Assembly: GCA_002507565.1 (NCBI GenBank)
Contig: MOXJ01000021.1
Location: forward strand, 1-45,278
From: Candidatus Reconcilbacillus cellulovorans
GTDB lineage: Bacteria; Bacillota; Bacilli; Paenibacillales; Reconciliibacillaceae
Reading direction: 5' to 3'
Length of the DNA stretch: 45,278 nucleotides
Under the pieces are notes generated by a model. It did not search any database and was not told where the DNA came from. It worked only from the letters and a program-made list of their open reading frames with translations. This document shows, one piece after another, positions 41,170 to 45,278 of the stretch. A program made the translations under genes and the position numbers. How positions within the stretch are numbered: position 1 is the stretch's first letter; the number at the start of each line of letters is the position of its first letter.

Positions 41170-41894
41170 GCGCCTCCCGCCGCGCCTACGTGCCCAAACA
41201 GCACGGCGCCTGGGCGATGCTCGCCGTCCCGTTCTGGTTCGGCATGATTGCTTCAGGCCCGAAACCGGTACACGCACTCCTGTTCGCCGTCTGGCTGTCG
41301 GCCTATCTGCTCTCGTATCCACTGCTTCAATGGGTTCGCACGGGGAAAAAATCGCTTTACGGCCGTCCGACGTTCGTGTATGCGGCACTGCTGGCGGCGT
41401 CGGGCTCCGCGCTTGCAGCCGTCCGGCCCGACCTGGCGCGCTGGCTTCCGGCGTTCGCACCGCTTTTTCTCGTCAATGTCGCTTATGCCGCCAAAAACCG
41501 GGAGCGCGCCTTCTGGAACGACATCGCGGCCGTCGTCCAGTTCAGCCTGATCGTCTTCGTCGCCTACGACGCCGGCGGCGGGCGCGACTGGCCGCTCGCC
41601 GGCGAACTGTTCGGGCTGAGCGTCCTGTATTTTGCCGGCACCGTGTTTTTCGTCAAAACGATCATCCGCGAGCGGCACAACCGGCGGTTCTACCGGCTGT
41701 CCGTCGCCTATCACGCGGCCGTCGTCGCCGTCGCCGCCGTCTGGTTTCCGCCCGGCATGCTGCCGCCGCTCGTCGTCCTGCTCGTCCGCGCCGCCTGGAC
41801 GCCGCGCACGCGGCTGACCGTCAAACAGACCGGCATGTTGGAAATCGCTTACTCCGTTCTCGTCTCTGTTTTCGCCGGCGCCATTTACGGATAA
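41166..41894 (+). CDS. ywiC: YwiC-like membrane protein
   Basis: A 242-aa polytopic membrane protein (about seven segments) of the YwiC-like family, starting with the family hallmark YVPKQHGAWAMLAVPF. In B. subtilis ywiC lies beside the fnr/narK region; the function is not established. It is translationally coupled to ric (ATGA overlap), so it is under the same Fnr box. Only 25 bp separate it from the hemerythrin gene. Confidence 0.87.
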   Translation: MSASRRAYVPKQHGAWAMLAVPFWFGMIASGPKPVHALLFAVWLSAYLLSYPLLQWVRTGKKSLYGRPTFVYAALLAASGSALAAVRPDLARWLPAFAPLFLVNVAYAAKNRERAFWNDIAAVVQFSLIVFVAYDAGGGRDWPLAGELFGLSVLYFAGTVFFVKTIIRERHNRRFYRLSVAYHAAVVAVAAVWFPPGMLPPLVVLLVRAAWTPRTRLTVKQTGMLEIAYSVLVSVFAGAIYG

Positions 41895-41919
41895 ATCCTA
41901 CGACGAAGGAGCGATCGCC

Positions 41920-42462
41920 ATGTACGGATTCGCCGACCCGAACACGTCGCTTTGCGAACCCCTTGCTCTTCTGAAGCGCGAACACGGCCCGCTGCGGCAA
42001 CAAATGGACGATTTCGCGCGCCTGGCCGAAACGATCACCGCCGGAGCCGCATCCGCCGATCCCGCCGGGACGGCCGACGCCGCCGACAGGCTCGCCGACC
42101 TCCGCGCGCGCGTCGCAGCATTCGTTGCCGAACTCGACCCGCACTCCGCGCGGGAAGAAGACCATTTGTTTCCGATGATGGCCCGCTACATCGGCCGCGA
42201 AGGCGGCCCGATCGCCGTCATGGAATACGAACACGAAACCGCCAAGCAACTGCTGAAAACGTTCCTCGAAGCCGCCGAACGGGAACCGCGGCCGGCGTCC
42301 GCCGCGCGCGCCGGGGAAATCGCCTCACACGCGTTAAGGGCGCATGCGATTTTGACCGAACATTTCATGAAAGAAGAAAACGTCCTTTTTCCGATGGCGG
42401 AACGACTCCTGAACGCGGAGGAAAAGGCGGAACTGGCCCGCGCCTACGGCCTGTCGCCGTGA
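41920..42462 (+). CDS. hemerythrin-domain protein
   Basis: A 180-aa four-helix-bundle protein with non-haem di-iron ligands: LKREHGPLRQQM, DPHSAREEDHLFPMM, EYEHETAKQLL and HAILTEHFMKEENVLFPMAERLL. It could sense or buffer O2 or NO, or assist Ric. AAGGAG lies 8 nt before the ATG at 41920. Third gene of the likely Fnr-controlled operon. A short ACCGG/CCGGT hairpin with TTTT right after the stop may be a weak terminator. Confidence 0.9.
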   Translation: MYGFADPNTSLCEPLALLKREHGPLRQQMDDFARLAETITAGAASADPAGTADAADRLADLRARVAAFVAELDPHSAREEDHLFPMMARYIGREGGPIAVMEYEHETAKQLLKTFLEAAEREPRPASAARAGEIASHALRAHAILTEHFMKEENVLFPMAERLLNAEEKAELARAYGLSP

Positions 42463-42487
42463 CCGGCCGCCGGTTTTCGCGCCTTTC

Positions 42488-42533
42488 AAAAACCAGCGGT
42501 GCGGGCGTCCGAAGAAATCTTCAAAACGCCCGC
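42488..42533 (-). terminator. candidate terminator of the radical SAM/LpdD-like operon
   Basis: GCGGGCGT/ACGCCCGC arms with a 17-nt loop. On the minus strand the second arm is followed by ACCGCTGG and TTTTT. The short offset before the T run lowers confidence. Confidence 0.45.
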
Positions 42534-42580
42534 TCCGCACGGCATCCGCGCCCGGATTCGCCGCCGACGCGCTACACGCT

Positions 42581-43681
42581 TCATATCGGATCCATCCCCG
42601 CCGCGATCAACGCGGCCCGAATCTCCTCCACCCTGCGCCGGTCGACGATCTCAAACTGGGGAACTCGCCCGACCCTTTCGCCCGCGTAACCGCCGACCTC
42701 CGTCGAAGAACCGGCCGACAAATCCGTCGCCGCCGAGCGGACCATCCGGTCGCGCAGCTCGGCCCGCTCCCGCGTCGACAGCACAATCACCGCGTCGGGC
42801 AAAAACAGCCGCACCGCAAGCATCGCCTGCACCAGCTCCCGTTCGCCGACCGGACAGGGCGCCTTCCACCCGCCCGGATGCGGGCAAACGCGGGGAAACG
42901 CGACGCCGACGCGGACGCCGGGAAAACGATCGCGCAAATACCGCGCGTGCATGCCGGCGAAAAAAATTTCTTTCCGCCAGTCGGCCAGCCCGAGCAGGGC
43001 GCCGACCGTCACGCGCCGCATCCCGGCCGTACAGGCCCTTTCCGGCGCCTCGAGCCGATAGCGATAGCGGCGTTTCGGCCCTTTGGCGTGAACCGACCGA
43101 TAAGTCGGTTCATCGTACACTTCCTGATGCACCGTGACGCCGTCGACGCCCGAAGCGGCCAACTCCGCGTAATCGCCGACATCGAGCGCCTGCACCTCGA
43201 CGGCGACCGAATCGAACCGGCGCGCAAGCAGCCCGGCGGCCCTTTTCAAATAACCGACGCCGGACGCCCGCGGTGAATCGCCCGTCACCGCGAGCACGCG
43301 CCGGATGCCGCTTGCGCGGATCGCGTCCGCTTCCGCGGCGATCTCGTCTTCAGACAATGTTTTCCTCGGAAACCGGTTGTCGGCTCTGAAACCGCAATAC
43401 AAACAGACGTTGACGCACGCGTCGGACAAATAAAGCGGCGAAAACAGCGCTACAGACGCCCCGAACGCAGCCCGTCGCCTTTCGGCCGCCGCCTCTTCCA
43501 TCGCTTCCAGGCAAATCGACGCCGCCGGCGACAGCAAGACGAGAAAATCCGCCGCGTCCGGGTCCGTTTTCCGCAACGTTTTCCGCAACACCCGCTCCAC
43601 GTCCGGCACGCCCGCCGAACGCCACGCCTCCTCGAACGGCATCCCTTTCAACCCGCGCATCACGTCATAAAAGGTACCCAC
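42581..43681 (-). CDS. ThiH/HydG-like radical SAM protein
   Basis: A 366-aa radical SAM enzyme with cluster motif C89-x3-C93-x2-C96 in DACVNVCLYCGF. The ThiH/HydG-type continuation RADNRFPRKTLSEDEIAAEADAI and the C-terminal PRVCPHPGGW and STRERAELRDRM blocks follow. ThiH and HydG split tyrosine to dehydroglycine and p-cresol. Here no thiazole genes (thiG, thiF) and no hydrogenase maturases are adjacent, so the real role is open. The GTG at 43681 has GGGAGG 10 nt upstream and overlaps the LpdD-like gene by 22 nt. Forms a two-gene operon with it. Confidence 0.82.
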   Translation of the reverse strand: MGTFYDVMRGLKGMPFEEAWRSAGVPDVERVLRKTLRKTDPDAADFLVLLSPAASICLEAMEEAAAERRRAAFGASVALFSPLYLSDACVNVCLYCGFRADNRFPRKTLSEDEIAAEADAIRASGIRRVLAVTGDSPRASGVGYLKRAAGLLARRFDSVAVEVQALDVGDYAELAASGVDGVTVHQEVYDEPTYRSVHAKGPKRRYRYRLEAPERACTAGMRRVTVGALLGLADWRKEIFFAGMHARYLRDRFPGVRVGVAFPRVCPHPGGWKAPCPVGERELVQAMLAVRLFLPDAVIVLSTRERAELRDRMVRSAATDLSAGSSTEVGGYAGERVGRVPQFEIVDRRRVEEIRAALIAAGMDPI

Positions 43682-43998
43682 CGGCGCACGTCCTCCCGTC
43701 CGCACACGCGTTCGATTCTCCGCACGACTTCCTCCTCGATCCGCCGGATGTCGTCGCGGCTCGCCCCGTCGACGTGAATGCCCATCATCACCGTCACCGT
43801 GCAGCGGAACCGCCGGGCGACGCGCTCGGCGAACATTTCGGCCAGCGGTCCCTCCCGATGGCCGGGAAGCACCGTTTTTTTCACCTTCACCGCCGCGCCG
43901 TCCCAGTACGCCGTCGCCACCGCGCCGATGTGCGCGTCCCCGCCGACGACGAGGTAAACGCGGTCGTCGCCCATCCGCATGCGCCGCACCCGGATCAT
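43660..43998 (-). CDS. LpdD-like protein (prenylated-flavin-chaperone domain)
   Basis: A 112-aa soluble protein. The pattern VYLVVGGDAHIGAVATAYWDG...TVLPGHREGPLAEMFAERVAR...VMMGIHVDGASRDDIRRIEEEV is that of LpdD, the small subunit or chaperone of UbiD-type gallate and hydroxybenzoate decarboxylases. No ubiD or ubiX is in view. Stand-alone LpdD-like domains next to radical SAM genes have no known function to me. GAAAGGAGGG precedes the ATG at 43998. An Fnr box 230 bp upstream may control this pair. Confidence 0.7.
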   Translation of the reverse strand: MIRVRRMRMGDDRVYLVVGGDAHIGAVATAYWDGAAVKVKKTVLPGHREGPLAEMFAERVARRFRCTVTVMMGIHVDGASRDDIRRIEEEVVRRIERVCGREDVRRWVPFMT

Positions 43999-44197
43999 CG
44001 CGGTTCAGCCCTCCTTTCGCCCCGCCGATAGTCCGTCAAATCGCTGAACATGCCTAGTAAAAGCCGTGTGTCGACCGAACGACTTTGTCGTGCTGCCACC
44101 GCTGGCGATAAACGTCTTTTCACACGCGTCCACCGTCCGACACGTCCGCCTACGAACACAATTTCTGCATGTTTTCAGTCACCTCGCTTGTATCTTC

Positions 44198-44241
44198 AGC
44201 ATAGCGCGTCTGGACGAACCAGTTTTGTGATAAAAATCACA
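44198..44241 (-). promoter_or_regulatory. Fnr box between the LpdD-like and NrdD-like genes
   Basis: TGTGA-TAAAAA-TCACA at 44226-44241, symmetric. On the minus strand TATGCT (44198-44203) gives a start about 42.5 bp from the box centre, close to the activating class II position, and would drive the LpdD-like/radical SAM pair. On the plus strand an extended -10 (TG-T-GACAAT, 44257-44265) is possible for the gene at 44410, at a less standard distance. The remainder of 43999-44409 shows no gene. Confidence 0.65.
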
Positions 44242-44409
44242 TGCAAATCCGTGTGGTGTGACAATGTCGGCACAACATATTATGTTATTGATACCGCGAG
44301 TTGTTCCCGACCTTTTTCGCGTTCAACCGCGATTGCTGCCCAAAGGAGTTTGCTCAAAAGGCACAAGCATCCGGCCTTCTTTCACCAAACGCCAAGGGGG
44401 TGTACATCA

Positions 44410-44673
44410 TTGTCCATCAATTCGCCGACGCTTGCCGCCTGTCTGGCGTGCGGCCGGCGGTTTCCCGCCGAAGACGGCGTCCGCGTTGCGAACTGTCCGG
44501 CCTGCGAAAGCGACGACATCGCGACGTTCAGCCGCGTCATCGGCTACGTCAAAATGATCGCGCGAAAAAGACTGCGGGCGGACCAGGACGGGTTTTACCG
44601 AGGCGAGCACAATTTCTGGAGCCGCGCGCGCCGCTGGGATTGGCAGAGCCGCAAGCGGCTGAAGGAGGTGTGA
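44410..44673 (+). CDS. small NrdD-like zinc-ribbon protein
   Basis: An 87-aa protein. Residues 11-32 form a zinc ribbon (CLACG...NCPAC). IATFSRVIGYVKMIARKRL follows, resembling the C-terminal zinc site and tail of anaerobic ribonucleotide reductase NrdD. A basic aromatic tail (HNFWSRARRWDWQSRKRLKEV) ends it. The glycyl-radical part is absent, so this is not a reductase. The best start is the TTG at 44410 with AAGGGGG about 10 nt upstream; no ATG fits. Its last codons lie inside the Fnr box of fnr. Oxygen-linked control is likely; the function is unknown. Confidence 0.65.
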   Translation: MSINSPTLAACLACGRRFPAEDGVRVANCPACESDDIATFSRVIGYVKMIARKRLRADQDGFYRGEHNFWSRARRWDWQSRKRLKEV

Positions 44674-44711
44674 CATCCGTCACACTTGAGGCTCCGCCGA
44701 TCGCGTATGAT
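44669..44711 (+). promoter_or_regulatory. Fnr box and autoregulated promoter of fnr
   Basis: TGTGA-CATCCG-TCACA at 44669-44684 and TATGAT at 44706-44711. The box centre is 41.5 bp before the predicted start (about 44718), the same geometry as the ric promoter. The box overlaps the stop codon of the NrdD-like gene. Confidence 0.8.
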
Positions 44712-44752
44712 GAGAATGGGTACCCAGACGCGCAAAAAGGACTGGACATGCG

Positions 44753-45278
44753 ATGAAAGCAGCGATCGTCGGACCGGCGAACACGTTCTGTTTTTCGGAA
44801 GCGAGCCTGCGGCTTCTGCGGGAAAACGGCGAACCGGCGGCCTTGCCGGAACAATCCGTGCTGTTCCGGGAAGGCGAACGCCCGACGGGACTCTTTTTCG
44901 TCCTGGCGGGAAAAGTCAAGGAAACGCTGCTTTCCGAAGACGGCCGGGAAATCACCCTTTCGCTCTATTATCCCGGCGATCTGTTCGGCAAGTTCGACCC
45001 GTTCGACGGCGCGCCGCACGATACGTCCGCACGAACGACCGAACCGACGAGCCTTCTTTGGATCCGTCAAGAAAAACTCGACGGCCTGCTCGCCTGTTTC
45101 GGCGATCTGGCCGTCGAGTTCGCACGGTGGTCGGGATACATGAACCGGTTGATGCGGACGAAATATCGCGACGCGATCCTGTACGGCAAAACGGGCGCAC
45201 TCTGTTCGGCCCTGATCCGGTTGGCCAACATGCACGGTGCGGACCGCATCCGGATCACGAACGCCGAACTGGCCGACA
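44753..45278 (+). CDS. fnr: Crp/Fnr-family regulator, Fnr type (3' end outside the window)
   Basis: The first 175 residues of a Crp/Fnr regulator; the gene runs off the window. The effector domain (about 20-120) includes SVLFREGERPTGLFFVLAGKVKETLLSEDGREITL. The dimer helix and start of the DNA-binding part read ILYGKTGALCSALIRLANMHG, closely like B. subtilis Fnr (LLHGKKGALYSTLIRLSN). Bacillus Fnr binds its 4Fe-4S cluster with C-terminal Cys, which would lie beyond the edge, so oxygen sensing cannot be verified. The ATG at 44753 follows AAAAAGGACTGG. The Fnr box upstream implies autoregulation. Confidence 0.88.
   Translation, partial: MKAAIVGPANTFCFSEASLRLLRENGEPAALPEQSVLFREGERPTGLFFVLAGKVKETLLSEDGREITLSLYYPGDLFGKFDPFDGAPHDTSARTTEPTSLLWIRQEKLDGLLACFGDLAVEFARWSGYMNRLMRTKYRDAILYGKTGALCSALIRLANMHGADRIRITNAELAD

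Noticed and set aside
1-45278. CRISPR array, rRNA operon, prophage or complete IS
   Set aside because: No regularly spaced repeats, rRNA-like segments, phage structural genes or transposase genes were seen on either strand.

Overview
The window is GC-rich Bacillales DNA. SLH-anchored exoproteins, a YtqA/YtqB (MnmL/MnmM) pair, YneK-type DUF2621, YwiC next to a Bacillus-like Fnr, an OpuC-type transporter and Bacillus-like sigma-A promoters point to a high-GC member of the Paenibacillaceae (Thermobacillus/Cohnella-like). The species cannot be fixed from sequence alone. Most of the window is ordinary chromosome. It is broken by AT-rich accessory patches (about 12.1-13.5 kb and 17.5-21.5 kb) and ends in an anaerobiosis/nitrosative-stress cluster cut by the window edge.

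Layout. 0.2-2 kb: PAP2 phosphatase, TrmB and a small unknown protein. 2-6.5 kb, minus strand: an SLH-anchored GH53 endo-galactanase and a DUF1861 propeller protein. 6.6-10 kb, plus strand: MnmL-like radical SAM protein, a lipoprotein cytochrome c, MnmM-like methyltransferase and ManA. 9.9-15.9 kb: B12-type radical SAM protein, a frameshifted DUF3267 gene, a secreted C39-like peptidase, an anchored propeller-like protein and a two-domain VOC protein. 15.9-17.5 kb: RlmCD with an Arg-rich repeat tail.

17.4-21.5 kb is an accessory island. The last ~50 bp of rlmD plus the following intergenic sequence occur twice (17422-17504 and 20718-20799). Between the copies lie a fragment of a betaine-binding protein gene, a DUF4304-like gene and a two-gene operon of secreted proteins of unknown function. 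The second copy leads straight into a decayed HEPN/MNT (hepT-mntA) toxin-antitoxin pair with two frameshifts and a nonsense codon. The opuC osmoprotectant operon (21.8-24.5 kb) follows, with a palindrome in its leader.

24.6-28 kb: DUF2621 protein and an SLH-anchored subtilase. 28-30.6 kb, minus strand: a glycosyltransferase/six-hairpin-barrel operon headed by a 27-codon Arg-rich ORF. Its promoter is overlapped by a near-perfect CIRCE (HrcA) operator, which is the most unexpected regulatory feature here. 30.8-35 kb: an amidase, TraX-like protein and a CadC/CadA metal-efflux pair with its operator. 34.9-38.9 kb, minus strand: one tight five-gene string of ABC ATPase, ABC-2 permease, D-2-hydroxyacid dehydrogenase, a lipobox-bearing barnase and barstar.

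39.1-45.3 kb: DUF488 protein, a tRNA-Thr(CGU) preceded by an Rpn-family gene remnant, then a predicted Fnr regulon. It holds Ric/ScdA-type di-iron repair protein, YwiC-like protein, hemerythrin, a ThiH-like radical SAM protein with an LpdD-like partner, a small NrdD-like zinc ribbon and Fnr itself. There are three TGTGA-N6-TCACA boxes; two sit 41.5 bp upstream of the predicted start sites of ric and fnr.
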